From assembly GCF_000204055.1 (NCBI RefSeq), contig NW_006768796.1:370084-434083 (forward strand): a stretch of DNA of 64,000 nucleotides, read 5' to 3'. Position numbers and translations under genes: made by a program. The notes below the pieces were generated by a model. That model made no database searches, had not been told where the DNA came from, and was given only the letters and a program-made list of their open reading frames with translations. The DNA is from Melampsora larici-populina 98AG31. Taxonomy: Eukaryota; Basidiomycota; Pucciniomycetes; Pucciniales; Melampsoraceae. Below are positions 46,785 through 58,189 of the stretch, piece after piece; position 1 is the first letter of the stretch, and every line of letters starts with the position of its first letter.

Positions 46785-47110
46785 TTTTGTTGAAACGGTG
46801 TTGACTAGAGTTCTTAAGTTCAAAAAACAGGTGGTCTCCAGCGAGAACACTGATGAGGATAAGATGTGAGGGATGAAGCTGGAGGATAGGAAGAAGACCC
46901 AATAGGTAGGACTTCTCAAAGAGGGAAGATCCAGCCAATTGGGTCAACGTCAAACAAGACAAGGTCCCATCCAGGGCCTGACTCTTCAACGGTTGGGATT
47001 ACCAATCCAATGTCCTCCAACTTCCCACGCGACAGCATGTTGCGTGGATGACATCTCCTCATGAGGGAGACCGAGTCATGGACAGCGGGCATTCCTTGTG
47101 CCTTCGTCAC

Positions 47111-47685
47111 ATCCTTACAACAAAACACTTGTGCAAATCTTGAGGCAACTGGTTGGTGATTGTCATGGCAAATGGTATGACCCTTTTCCCCCGGTAGAAT
47201 GTGTGATAAACAGTGCACTGAAAGTTTTGACAGGAGTCTTGCCCTTTGAGTTTGTTTACAGCCAAAAATCATGATTATTCCCTGTGGTAGGTTGACTAGA
47301 CAAAGTCAGGCGCAATGTGTCAAAGTGGATGAAACACCGTCAGGCGGCATGGGCACAGTACCACAAAAAACTGTGGACCAGCCAAATCAGTCAGGCCGTA
47401 CATTACAACAGTAGGAGGAGGCAAGGTGATATGTTGTCTGAAGGAGACTGAGTGTTAATAGATAGAAAAGATGGGCAACAGATTGTCAGAGGTGAGGGTG
47501 GACCAACATCAAAATTAAGGCCCCAACATGATGGACCGTACAAGGTCACAGAGGCACTTAACGGAGGATGCAACTTCAAGTTGAAATTAAATGTCAAAGA
47601 CAAATCACACAATGTGTTCCACATCTCAAAACTCAAAAACTACCAATGGAGGGAGGAAGAGAAAGGCTCAGAGGGCCAAAAGTAA
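47111..47685 (+). pseudogene. Ty3-B integrase, last part with GPY/F module
   Basis: Ty3 resumes with LVQILRQLVGDCHGKWYD and VINSALKVLTGVLPFEFVY, then after a stop and frame breaks gives SKLRPQHDGPYKVTEALNGG ... HISKLKNYQW, the GPY/F-type end. The stop at 47683-47685 corresponds to those of Ty3-A and Ty3-C. Confidence 0.82.
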
Positions 47686-48099
47686 GTCCTCCCACTTAGT
47701 ATCCACCACCAAGGCTGCTATAATTTGTTTATGTAAAGCAATACCTCGGCCATACACGTGAGCATCCAATATTTTCCTGGTTTGCATTTCGGAGGGCAAG
47801 ACAAATACCTCATGACTCAAACCTCGAGCATCAAGATATTACAAATTCAACTCAAGATCTCATATAGCTTATGTTCAAAAAAAATAAAAAAATAAACTCA
47901 GTCTTTCAAATTATCTATTTCTTTTTTTTCAAATTTTCACAAATTATGACCTCTGCTATTCTTATTGGGGTTTTTTCTTTTCTCTTTCTTTCTTTGCGTT
48001 GGGACAAGGTATGTCATTTTGCTGGCAAGTGATGCCTTTAATTTTGTTTCTTTTTTGATCAAGGTTACAAGGAGTTACATTTTTTTAGAAGGGGAGGGA
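47686..48099. other. Ty3-B 3' untranslated region and polypurine tract
   Basis: It begins with the shared block CCTCGGCCATACACGTGAGC (about 47747), followed by A- and T-rich tracts. The purine run AAGGGGAGGGA (about 48089-48099) adjoins the LTR and is the likely plus-strand primer. No gene. Confidence 0.65.
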
Positions 48100-48430
48100 T
48101 GTAAGGGGTACTTAGTGTTGGATTGTACACATCATGGTTTCAGACAGATACATTATATACTAGTCTCGTCGCCTTAGCTCCAGAAGTCTTTTCTTCACCA
48201 AATACTCTTTGGATGGAGGTAGGTGAGCATCTTAATCCATTTCATCAAGGGTTTCTTTAATTCATTTCTCTTCAGTTTTCTTTGTGTGATAGTCTTTTCT
48301 TGACCAAACACTCTTCGGATGGAGCTAGTCTGTGTTTTTGGGAAATCTAGAGTTGGGTTCTAAATCAAGTCTCTGAGCTTTGAGCTCTTGTCCCCCTTTT
48401 CAGCAAAGACTCCCTCTTGAGAATCTTACA
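48100..48430 (+). repeat. 3' LTR of Ty3-B
   Basis: The 331-bp segment TGTAAGGG...AATCTTACA aligns with the split 5' LTR (11065-11133 and 33910-34166). GGTTC follows it, against GTTTC before the 5' LTR, a 5-bp TSD with one change. The several differences between the LTRs show that Ty3-B is much older than Ty3-A. Confidence 0.8.
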
Positions 48431-51160
48431 GGTTCACTAGAGGAGAAGGGGTTCTGGGAGTGTTACTGAAAGTACAAGCAATACCAACAGTTATGTTGAC
48501 AGGCTTGACGATCATTTGGGGTTGATAATGCAAGGTGGCATTGTTGATTTTGTGAAGATTGGTTTTGCAAATGTTGAAGCGTGTTTCCGAAGCACATACA
48601 TATGCTTACATGCGAACTTGTGGTGTCTGTAGGATGGGCATGAGCAATTGTTGAAAAGTCGCATTCAGCCTTTTTCAGGGAGTGTGGTAGGGAGACAGTA
48701 TGTGACTTCGCAAGGGCGGGTGAAACTACTAAGAGTCCACTATGGTCAATGGAAAAAGGACGTGAGTTTTCAATTTTAAAAAGACAAGGAGGTGGAAGGA
48801 GGCAGCCTACTTGGCCATTGTCAACTGGTACAATGTCAACACAGAGCGTAGCCAATGCTTCGTTGGTATAGGTATTGCCAAGGCCTTTGGCAATGCTCTG
48901 GAACTTGGTCTTTTGTTGGGGCCGGAATGCCATAGTAGTGGTTATGACGCTTGCCCGCAAGTCAGGTTCCACATTTTTGACCAGTGTATGATCATGTCAT
49001 CCGGACAACAGAGGCGGGTACAATTAAGGAATTTGAACTTGATAATACAATGATAGCTCCCATTGAAATTATTCGTATGGACTCCTTGAATTGGAATGTT
49101 GTGTTCAAATAACATGCAGTGCTTTGCATTGTTGACCTACTGCGTGTGGAAATTGTGAACAAAACGCTTGCATTTGTTGTGGTACTTGTCCTGAAAATCA
49201 GACCATGACTTTTGCCAACAAGGAGAGTATATGACGCCCATGGCATCCTTGTGCATTACATCCGCGTTGTCCTGGGGCGCCTTTGCAATTGCATTGAAGG
49301 ACAACGTGTTTGATCAGCAACAATAGTGGGGCAGGGAAAATGGATGATGTACCAATGTTTTAGCTTTGGCACGGATAGCGTGCAATACGTGGAACATGCA
49401 GAAGAAATGGTGAGGTGGTGTCCTGCTGGTTGCATAGGTCTCTTGACCAACTTTTGATATGCCAAGGCGCAATTGGTCATGAAGGACTCAGTCAAATGTA
49501 TGAAATCGTGAGGTGGGATGTAGAAGACTAACATTTTTTTAGCCGAGGTTAAGAACCAGACAACTGGAACAACACTGCCAGTGGTTGGATGGAAAATGAT
49601 GAGGGTGAGGAGAGTTAGTTTGGAGTGCGGCCATTTGGGGATAGTTGAGCAGACATTATAAGTCAAGTGAAGACAAATAATGTTGACACCATACTTTGCT
49701 AGCTGGACACGTTGCCAAGGTGAAAAGAATGTGATTTGTAAGCACTTGTTGACCTTGCTGATGTCCTTTGTGGTGTGCCATCCGCGCTTTGAAGACGCTC
49801 TAACCACATTGTGATGGAAGTCAAGGCATGACTGTCCAATTGCTTGATGCAAGTAGTGTGGTGCTGAATAGCGTTGGCAACAGTCTGCCTATCAATGTTG
49901 AGGCTTCTGGAACAATGCTTACAGGACTATCATTGTACTGAGGGAGGGGGCAGCATTATGTACAAGGAGAGATTTAATGAGGGTGCCTTACAGGAAGTAA
50001 ATCTGGACACAATAACAATTGTTGGATGAAGTGCCATGTAAGACCTTTGATGATACGTTTGTTGAGCCAGTCACGCACAACTGAGGGCAGTTGCATGCGC
50101 CGCATATCATTTGCTGAATATGGATTGTGACACTTGTATTGCCAATACCATTGAAATGCCAATTTGCCGTCGAAGTCTTGCAAAATGACCAACGGGCAGG
50201 GCAACCGACTTTGATGGATCCACAGGATTTACAAGTGGGGTTGCCTACTCAGGGTGTGAATGCTTGCAAGGGTGACCAGAGCAATTACAGAGGAACAGTC
50301 AAGTCCATTTGTGACAACGTACGGGGCCTCCACGCCGGGAAGGTGAATTGGAAGCGGTTCAAGGCAAGGGTTGCATATTGGGACAGCCGTTCTGGCAATC
50401 ACCCTGAGAGATCCAGGGTGAAGAGGCCTTCATTGCAAAGATAACATTGTTTTTGATCTTTTTCTCACATGGAGTGTCAGACAAATAGGTTTGAGCTCAA
50501 ACAACAGAGGTTGACAAGAAGTATCCCAAACCAACCGGTTGGAATTTCCATTATGATTGAAGCCAGTGGGAGTGGGCGCCAAGTGGACAACAGGAAAAGG
50601 GAGGAATTCATGTATGCTGGCGGCACGTGGAAAATCCTCAAGTCCAGTGACATTAGAAGTCGAGTGGTGACTGCTATCTGAAGTATAAATGTTGTCAGGC
50701 TTGGTGTGTGTAGAGCTCTCAGTGTGTCAAGGTTTGTTGTGTGCCATGCTGAAAAAGAAGATGATTGAAATAAAAGCAGAGTAAGGTGATGATTGGAAGA
50801 AAACCAGACACAAAGTGCAGATAACCATTAAAAGAGTGAACAATGGAGAAGTCCAAAAGGGAAAGTTGAAGACAAGGTGAAGCAGAAGTTTTGTGACAAG
50901 TTGGAGGTCACCACATACCGAATGTGATCTACAAGAGTACTGGCATTGCAGGAAACAATGACAAGCCGGAGTGCGCCACGTACACCACGGGGTGACTTTG
51001 AACTGGCCCCACCTGAAACGAGCCATAGTGGCATTGTGTGGTGGGGCTGTGAAAACATATGACATTTTTAGGTGAAAGACACCTGAGGGAGGCCACGTGG
51101 CCCTCACCCAGGCCGTCACCTAGCCACAAGGTGAAAAAAATGACCACCTCAGTGTAGTGT
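48431..51160 (-). pseudogene. MULE transposase, decayed, with SWIM zinc finger
   Basis: Minus-strand pieces in order: an N-terminal part (50204-49974: CHNPYSANDMRRMQLPSVVRDWLNKR, a Cys/His motif and helix); a core (49852-49256: HPTTGSVVPVVWFLTSAKK, then DFIHLTESFMTNCALAYQKLV, the layout of the MULE DDE core with Asp replaced by Asn in MTNCA); then CSCPSYRHHKFACKHMYVL at about 48646-48597, a CxC...CxH SWIM finger. Many stops and shifts. The C-terminus seems to continue at 11064 across the Ty3-B insertion. Terminal repeats were not identified. Confidence 0.6.
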
Positions 51161-52510
51161 GGTTTACCAGCCAATTGGTAGGCAGATCAGGTTTGTCTGA
51201 CAATCCAAGCTCTCTCAGATGCTGAGTACCTGGATGGCAGGTTGGTCAAGCAAGGAAATATTGACCTGCCGTCCAGGTACTCTGTGAGGCTGGCATCGGG
51301 TGCTCGGCACCTGGCCATTGTACAAACAAGTTGAAGTCAAAAGAATACATTGCAGAGACTCTCTCTAACAGTTTGACCAACATTCTCTTCTCGCCTACCA
51401 ACATCAAGCACTACACATTTGATCTATGAGTTAGCTCTTCTTGATTCATTTCTAAATAAGTAAATAGATTTACGATTAATCTTATTGCTTGAAGGTCTTG
51501 ATGATTATGAGTTTTACACATTGATTTTGAAGGCCAATAAAAGTGTGTGGTCAATCATAAAGCGAGATGAGAGTGAGAGAGATGATGAGTGCAATGAAAT
51601 GGTAACCAACCATTTGAATGGTTTTTACCCTTCTCTTTGATTGATCCATCAAACCACTGCAAAAACATTCTTGAGCCGAACCTCAATTCAAACACCTCGA
51701 TACAAACAATCCGAAAGCGCACCAGATTGACTCAAACAACTTCAAGGTTATCTGAAACATTCAGGATCTCCTCATCAACTGTTTGTTGATCTGCTAATCC
51801 ATTGTTTTGGCTCGACAACAAGTTCTGATTTAACTGAATCCATTCTTTTGGATTGACAACGAGTTGCGATTTAACTCTTTAGGACATCTAATCACTCCAA
51901 CTTCTATGAAATAATCAAAAACAAAGACTCAACTCAAGAACATTAAATCAATACAACAACCAATATTAGAACATCAACTTCAAATCAAACTGCTTCTATC
52001 TACTACTTAGAGATAAGATTCTCATCAGTACTCTTTGCAATTGTGGACTGCCGTGCTTTTGTAAAAAGGATTCTTTGGGTTTACAGAACACACATACTGG
52101 TAAGTCCTATTGTTTACAATCTGTTTTGTAGAGATGAACTGATCTTTGTTTTTGATCTATACATAACATCAACTTGGGACAGTTGCTGGGAAATAAACAT
52201 AATTGTTTAAAATTAAAGATACTCAAAGAGGACAACTTAAGACAGTTGCTTCAAATTGAAACTAATTGTCTGATTTAGATATTATACATTAAAATTAAAA
52301 ATACTCAAAGAGAAAGTAATTAACTTGGACAGCGTGTTGTAAGAAGAACAAATCAGGAGAGTTGCTGCAAATTGAAACTAATTGTTTGATTTAAACACTT
52401 TACATTAAAATTAAACATACTCGAAGAAAAAAAAATTACATTACATCAACTTGAGACAGTGTGTAAATTTAAAATACTCAAAGAGTATCATTTCCAAATA
52501 ATAAACTGTA
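51161..52510. other. No gene; includes a strong hairpin
   Basis: No coding sequence is recognised. An inverted repeat at 51224-51242 and 51264-51282 (GAGTACCTGG / CCAGGTACTC, 19-bp arms, one mismatch, 21-nt loop) stands out. From 52140 to 52500 a loosely repeated block occurs (AAATTAAA(G/A)ATACTCAAAGAG, about 85-120 bp apart, four times). It lies upstream of the second transposase-like gene. Confidence 0.5.
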
Positions 52511-55500
52511 TAATGCCACAAAGCGTGTATGTGCATTCAGATGGCTGTAAGTCTCAAACTTGTCTGACATAAGAAAGAAAGAGACATGAAACTGATATTT
52601 GGCATGTATTACATATAGTCATTGTCAGTGTAAAAGAGGGAAACAAAGAGAAGTTTGAATGTGTTTTATGTCATAGCAGATTTGTCTCTGACAGGCTTCA
52701 TGTCAGAGAATCCAAACACAGATCTCTTGTGCTTGAAAATGAACGACACGTACGACACTCACCTGATGTACCACCGGGAATTGGCTGCTATACAAAATGC
52801 ACTTATTGATGAATTGAGTGAATCTGATGAATCCAATGAATCCAATGAATCCAATCATTTGAATCATCCAGATCATTCAAAATCAATCTAATGAATCCAA
52901 TAAATCAAATCAATCAAATCAATCCGATGATCAAGATGAAGAGTCTGGTTTTATAGACATTGACCACATCTCTGACGATTTGTTAAACTCTCTGTGTGGA
53001 AGTAAAGTTGATGATAATATAGGTAGTTTGGACAAATCAAGTGATTCTGATGCGTCTAGCAGCACTTCAGAGATTGATTCAGCAACATTACTTACATATG
53101 ATCGGACAAGTGACTGGTATCCATTTAAGAAGAAAGAAGTAAGTCTTCTCTTTGAGTTTTTTTGGTTGAATTATATTGGAAATACTGACAGTTTCATTTT
53201 GTGTTCTTGCTTAGCATCTTGTATCAATGCTTTTGATTGGAAGTTTGCATAAATTGATCTCAAGAGAAGAATACGAACAGATACGTTCAATTTTTGCAAT
53301 CTGTTTAATATTTCTTCAAACATATAACACCACTCGAGACATGCGTGAACGTTTGAAGAAGTGGTTAGGTTTAACTGTTGCTGAACAAGAAAGTCCTTCA
53401 TGAAATCTTTGTTTTGGATTGAAAATGCAAGAGATTATCACACAGGTTAGTTTCATTTGGGCTGAACAAAAATTGATTCAAGTTGACTGATTTCTATGAC
53501 ATAGGAATTGAGCAATCCACTTGTTAGTCCGCACCTGGTGTTCATTCCGGAGGCTGTTGACAACAAACCCATCAACCGTCTTTCACAATCGAAAAAGTGG
53601 AGAGAAGATTATTCTAGAGATCTACGAGTCCAAATGATTGAACATGACTCATTTCATTACTATATCTACGAGCCTCTTTAGCTTCTTTCTGGTGAGCAAG
53701 TTGTTCCTATACATTTTTATCAGCAAAAAGGTGTCATCTTTTCGAAATCTGTCAAGTTATTCAATCAACCATCTGAATTAGATACTGGTCTCAAACTCTC
53801 AATCCCAGAAGAAGAAGACTGGAACTCAGAAAATCACGAAATTATTTCAGTTGATCAATTTTATCATCCGTATCCAAACTTGGAATTATCAGATGGTTCA
53901 ATGCTGAAGGATTTTTGTAGTAACACACTGTTTCGTGAGTTTCTTCCTGTTGTCTTTCTATTCAGTATGCTGAATACACATCTTTTTTATGATTCAGAAC
54001 CAGACGGCAAAAATGTTTTGTCAATTCCACTTCCAAATCCTTGGGGAATTTGTGCCAATGGATTGTTAATTCAACAAATACCTATGATACTTTATTTGGA
54101 TGATACTTCCGGAAACGTGTCAAAGAAGTGGAACAAGCATATGTCTATATATACAATACTCGTCGGTTTACACAGTGCCCGTGGAGAGCGCCCCCAACGT
54201 CGGGGGCTCCAACGAGTACAAAAGCTTGCCTTTGTACTCTTGAAGGCCCCCAACTTCTAGAGCGCCCTTCACGGGCACGGTGTTACCAGCTAAGCTTGCT
54301 AATCCAGAGTTCAACATACACTTTGTAGCAACTACAAACACTGCAAACGCACTTGAGCTTTTTTGGTAGGACTGTAGATGAATTCAAGTATGTGTAAAAA
54401 CTTTTAAAACTTTTTCTATATTGTCTTGAAACTGATTTTAATCTTTTTTTAGTCAGATGAGCAGTGAAGGATTTTCAGCATACAATTCAACATTAAAGAA
54501 AGATGTTTATGTAACAGCTTCACCACTTCATCATTGTGGCGAGTCTCCAATGCATGCCAAAATTTTCAACACACCTAATCCATCAATGACACTCAACCCT
54601 TGCCGTATATGCGATTTGAGTGTGGAATCTAAAGAAAAAAAGAAAACAAAAACTTACATACAGGATTTCTTAGGTTTAAGTGCTGATGGTTCTGTGGTAT
54701 GTGATTTATGTTTTTCTCAAAAATAAAGAACCACCTGACTTATTAGATCTTTTCATTAGAAACATTTCAAATTTTGTGATTGGGCTCTCACAAAAGAACA
54801 TACAAGGGAGCTCTGGAAAATAGTTCGAAAACCAAGATCCCAAAAGAAGTTCAGTGACTTGGCAAAAAAATATGGAATACAAGATAGCATAAACTCAAAA
54901 TTTATTCAAATGATTTGAGATATGCCTACAGCAACTGCAGAAGATTGACAAGCTATCATAGAAAAATGTGAATTACTTGATGAGGAGTTTGGTGACCTGT
55001 TGTTTAATCCGCTCTTGGATCTCAAAGGTTTTATTTGATCTTTATTTGATTTATCAATTTTTTTTCGATAAACTCACTAAAGTTGATATTCATGTCTTCA
55101 ACAGGCTTTGATGGTCACTTAGACACTCGGGTAGAGACTCTACATGTTTTCCTTCTTGGAATTACCAAATACCTTTACAGTGATGCAATTTCCACTATTC
55201 CTCCCCGTCATCATGATGATCTCAAAGCGTGATATGCTTCTTTCAACATTTCTGGACTCAACATTGCACCAATCATTCCTCAAACTATGATTGACAATGC
55301 CAAGAGCTTAGTTGGTAAAGAGTTTGCCGTTGTTATGAAAATGGTTGCTTTTGTACTTTTTGAATACATCGACGAGGAGCACCGTCTACTCTGGAGCTAT
55401 CTTTCAAATCTCGGATTGTATATCTTCCGACCTGAAATATCAGATATGTCGGTTTATCTTGCTGAACTCGAAGTCCTCATTCGACGCTTCTTAAATCAAC

Positions 55501-56647
55501 TCATCTCTCTCAATGCCCAATGGAAGAATAAACCTAAATTTCACATGCTACTTCATCTCGTACATTCATTTGTGCGGCTTGGTCCAGCTATCCTTTTTGC
55601 AACTCAAAAGCTCAAAAGCTTAAACCGTGTCACGCGTGATGCATCTGTCCATTTGAATAATCAAAGTCCATTGCGTGACATTGCCATAACCTCCACCACT
55701 CATTGTCTCTTCCGAATTTTATTCTCTGGCAGTAATTTCTTTGATGAAGAACTTGGTGCAAATCTTTGAGCAGGACCAAAGGTTCGGGAGTTGGTTGAAA
55801 ACAACAAAATCATCCAGAAGGGTTTAGGTTTTGATCCTGATTGGAACAAGAAACCCAATATCAAGTTTATTTGTGAGTGTATCATTTATCTTCTCACTCA
55901 AAAATTCACACTCATATTTTGGATTTTGTCATCATTGTCAAATCAGATTCCAAGAATGCTTCCAACTGTCCAGAACAACTCAAGCGCATATTCCCTTGAC
56001 ATGAATGGAAGTCTGTTGAAACAGCTATACTGAGCAAGAATCAGAAGGTCAAGGCTGACACTTTTGTATTTGTTTGTCCAATCATCTTATCTTTCCTTGG
56101 TCAAAATATTGATATCTAACTCTTTTTTAGATTTGTCAAGCAACTGACGCAAACACTGTCAATGAATCTATTGGATGTGTTGTCTCTGTGTGGCAAGGTA
56201 ACACACCAGCAAACTCCCAGGCTTGGGTTGAAATTGTCCGCACTTAGCCCGTCCCAGGAATCCATCTTTTTTATTATTGAAAGAGTTTCAAAAATGCAAG
56301 GATAAGGTGTGGGTTCAGCTTAAAGTGTGTCTTTCAAAGCCATGATTTTTTGTCTGATAAAAGATGCTGACCAAATTTTTTATTAGGACATCAACTGCCT
56401 TTTGAATTTCCAGCACAACTGTCATGATGGAGATTGTGAAATTCTTTGAACCAAGACTCAGATGGTTGAACGGCGCGTCATCAGGCAAAAAGGATGGGAA
56501 GTTAATCACTTTGAACACAACTCATATATCCTCAATTCTTCTTCTTTCTATTCCGCTCAAGTCCATCGTGAGATCGCTGGTTTTGAAGTGGAAGAGGTCA
56601 CTCCGGAAGAATGGTGCTCTTCTGTTACACAGGGTCTTGACACCTAG
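52511..56647 (+). pseudogene. Basidiomycete transposase-like gene, copy 2 (decayed)
   Basis: It matches copy 1 (11904-15998) along its length. It has a C2H2-type finger (FECVLCHSRF...H....H, about 52650), a Ser/Glu/Asn repeat (ESNESNESNHLNH), DWYPFKKKE, then LDDTSGNVSKKWNKHMS (about 54095). NPCRICDLS (about 54600), FDGHLDTRVETLHVFLLG (about 55110) and KPKFHMLLHLVHS (about 55530) follow, with a C-terminus from QHNCHDGDCEI (about 56411) to 56647. Splice sites correspond to those of copy 1. Many frameshifts and stops are present, and a foldback MITE sits at 54175. The start at 52511 is uncertain. It is more decayed than copy 1, so the two are not a recent duplication. Confidence 0.75.
54175..54278. 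mobile_element. 104-bp foldback MITE in transposase-like copy 2
   Basis: The segment starts GTGCCCGTGGAG and ends CACGGGCAC, and its two 52-bp halves are largely complementary, so it folds into a single hairpin. It interrupts the exon after LVGL; the frame continues PAKLANPEFN after it, as in copy 1. The flanks GGTTTACAC and GGTGTTACC suggest an 8-9 bp TSD with changes, which would fit a MULE-derived MITE. Confidence 0.65.
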
Positions 56648-56789
56648 GTGAATCCTGATGGGGCCTCAACACCTGTCGATGCAGCTCAACTGTTGATGAG
56701 TCTGAGATTAATCAAGTTGATGTAAATTATTATAATTTTAATCAGATATTGTGTTTATTTTGTGATATTATTAACTTCCTTTTCGATGA
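56648..56789. other. 3' flank of transposase-like copy 2
   Basis: AT-rich sequence after the last stop, no gene, leading into the tandem repeat block. Confidence 0.4.
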
Positions 56790-57130
56790 TACCGGATGAG
56801 ATTTGAGTATGATCGGATGAGATTGGATGAGGTTTGGATGAGATCAGATGAGTTTTGGATGAGATCAGATGAGTTTTGGATGATCATACTCCAAGCTCAT
56901 CCAACCATACTCAAGACTCATCCAATCTCATTCAAAACTCATCTGATCTTATCTAAAACTCATCCAATCTCATCCAAAACTCATCCAATCTCATCTGATC
57001 ATACTCAAATCTCATCGGCGGGGGGGCGCAAATCTCAACCAATCATACTCTAATCTCATCCGAAGCTCATTCAATCATACTCAAATCTCATCCAAACTCA
57101 TCCAAACACAACCAAACCTCATCCAACCTC
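56790..57130. repeat. Two-way minisatellite of TCATCCAA / TTGGATGA units
   Basis: About 90 bp of GGATGAGATTGGATGAGTTT-like units (56790-56880) are followed by about 250 bp of the reverse complement type (CTCATCCAATCATACTC, 17-19 bp). The two orientations meet near 56885, so the block can fold on itself. The open frame 56796-57053 is just the translated repeat (RSDEFWMRSDEFWM). It lies directly after the transposase-like gene, as do TTCATC-rich repeats after 18600, so it may be a sub-terminal array of the element. Confidence 0.7.
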
Positions 57131-58029
57131 AATATTTTACACATGTTGATGGGGGTTGTCTATCATAGTTTTTCAGTTTATATCATTAGGTATAATATAT
57201 ATTGATATGATTTCAACATATATCATCATGATGTGATTTTAGTATTTTTTGGCTTTTCCTCTATATTTTGATCAATCTTATTTAGTTGTAACTTTTGTCA
57301 TCAATGTATTGATGTGAGTAAATCTTTCTTATTCACTCACAAACTTTCTTGAAGAGAAATTATATTATGTTATGACTTTGATTATTGCTGCTGTAAGATG
57401 TTTCATTCCAAATTTTATTTTTCAATAATTCATGCACTACACGCAAACAGCTGACACGGCAGATGTGGGGTTGCGCTGACGCCGCGGCTCGGGTATCTCA
57501 AAACTCGCGGGGTCAGTTGATTACGGAAGCCCTGAGTGTGGGGTCCGCCAACCCTCTCAAACACATACAACACATACAACACCACCGCTCAAAAGCTCAC
57601 CACTTCAAAGTTCAACATCTCTAAAATCAAATTCAAACCATCTCTGTGGTGCTTCCACACGTTTGGCGCAACAATTTGACTCCGCCTACATATGTAGAGG
57701 CTTCATCATCTCCATCCATCCCCATCACTTTGCACATTGAGCTCAGCCTGCGATTGCTTGGACAATAGAGCAAAACTTTGATTCAACTAACCCCAACAAT
57801 ATCAAATTCACTCTCTCCGTTACTGGACAACTTCAAACACCTTTCTCTTCTCCATTTCATTTATACTCACTAAAATTGTAGAAATCAGCAAAAACAAACA
57901 TTCTACACCACGGGGCAGGTGGCACGTGACACTCACGTGAGATTTGACTCTGTGTGCTGTCTACATCGTCATACCCAATGTGAGTTACACATGCCAGTCA
58001 GCGTGGGCTTCGCCCAATCTGATCATGTA
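57131..58029. other. No gene recognised
   Basis: AT-rich up to 57430, then a GC-rich patch starting CACTACACGCAAACAGC at 57435, then promoter-like C/T-rich sequence. CACTA at 57435 could be a transposon end but has no matching partner in place. Confidence 0.35.
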
Positions 58030-58189
58030 GCTACCTAGTGTGGTGGCTCACCTGGTCATCGAGTGAGTCATCTCACCTTGTTGTGATGTGAGAAGGATCA
58101 CTCAATGATAAGGTCAGATGACTCACCTTGTTGAGAGTGCGAGTCAGACTTTGTGGCAACCAGGTGAGATGGCTCGTACTCCTGTAGTG
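58030..58189. repeat. GGTGA/TCACC repeat array ending in TGTAGTG (possible CACTA-type end)
   Basis: Repeats of (C)TCACC(T)GGT and GAGTGAGTCATCTCACC occur in both orientations, and the array ends with CTCCTGTAGTG at 58180-58189. Read inward this begins CACTACAGGAG, like a CACTA terminus with sub-terminal repeats. The same words form the array at 63540-63780. A matching left terminus and TSD were not found. Confidence 0.4.

Larger units (their letters stand above)
41728..47110 (-). mobile_element. DIRS-like tyrosine-recombinase retrotransposon
   Basis: A minus-strand unit of about 5.4 kb interrupts the Ty3-B integrase. It encodes, in order, an acidic gag (46784 downward), a reverse transcriptase, an RNase H with TDNTTTE, and a tyrosine recombinase with the R...HxxR...Y layout. 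This gene set defines DIRS/Ngaro-type elements. The ends (41728-42260 and 46790-47110) are non-coding and should hold the split or inverted terminal repeats; I could not define them. No TSD is expected or seen. Confidence 0.8.

Noticed and set aside
51150..51159. AGTGTAGTG as a CACTA transposon end
   Set aside because: No matching CACTACACTG terminus or TSD was found to the left, and the sequence there belongs to the MULE region.
56796..57053. An 85-codon frame with repeated RSDEFWM
   Set aside because: It is the translated minisatellite unit, not a gene.
56790..57130. CRISPR-like array
   Set aside because: The units are contiguous without unique spacers, and the genome is eukaryotic.
57435..58189. 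A small CACTA element from CACTACACGC to TGTAGTG
   Set aside because: Only about 7 terminal bases match and the flanks (ATG and TAA) are not duplicated.
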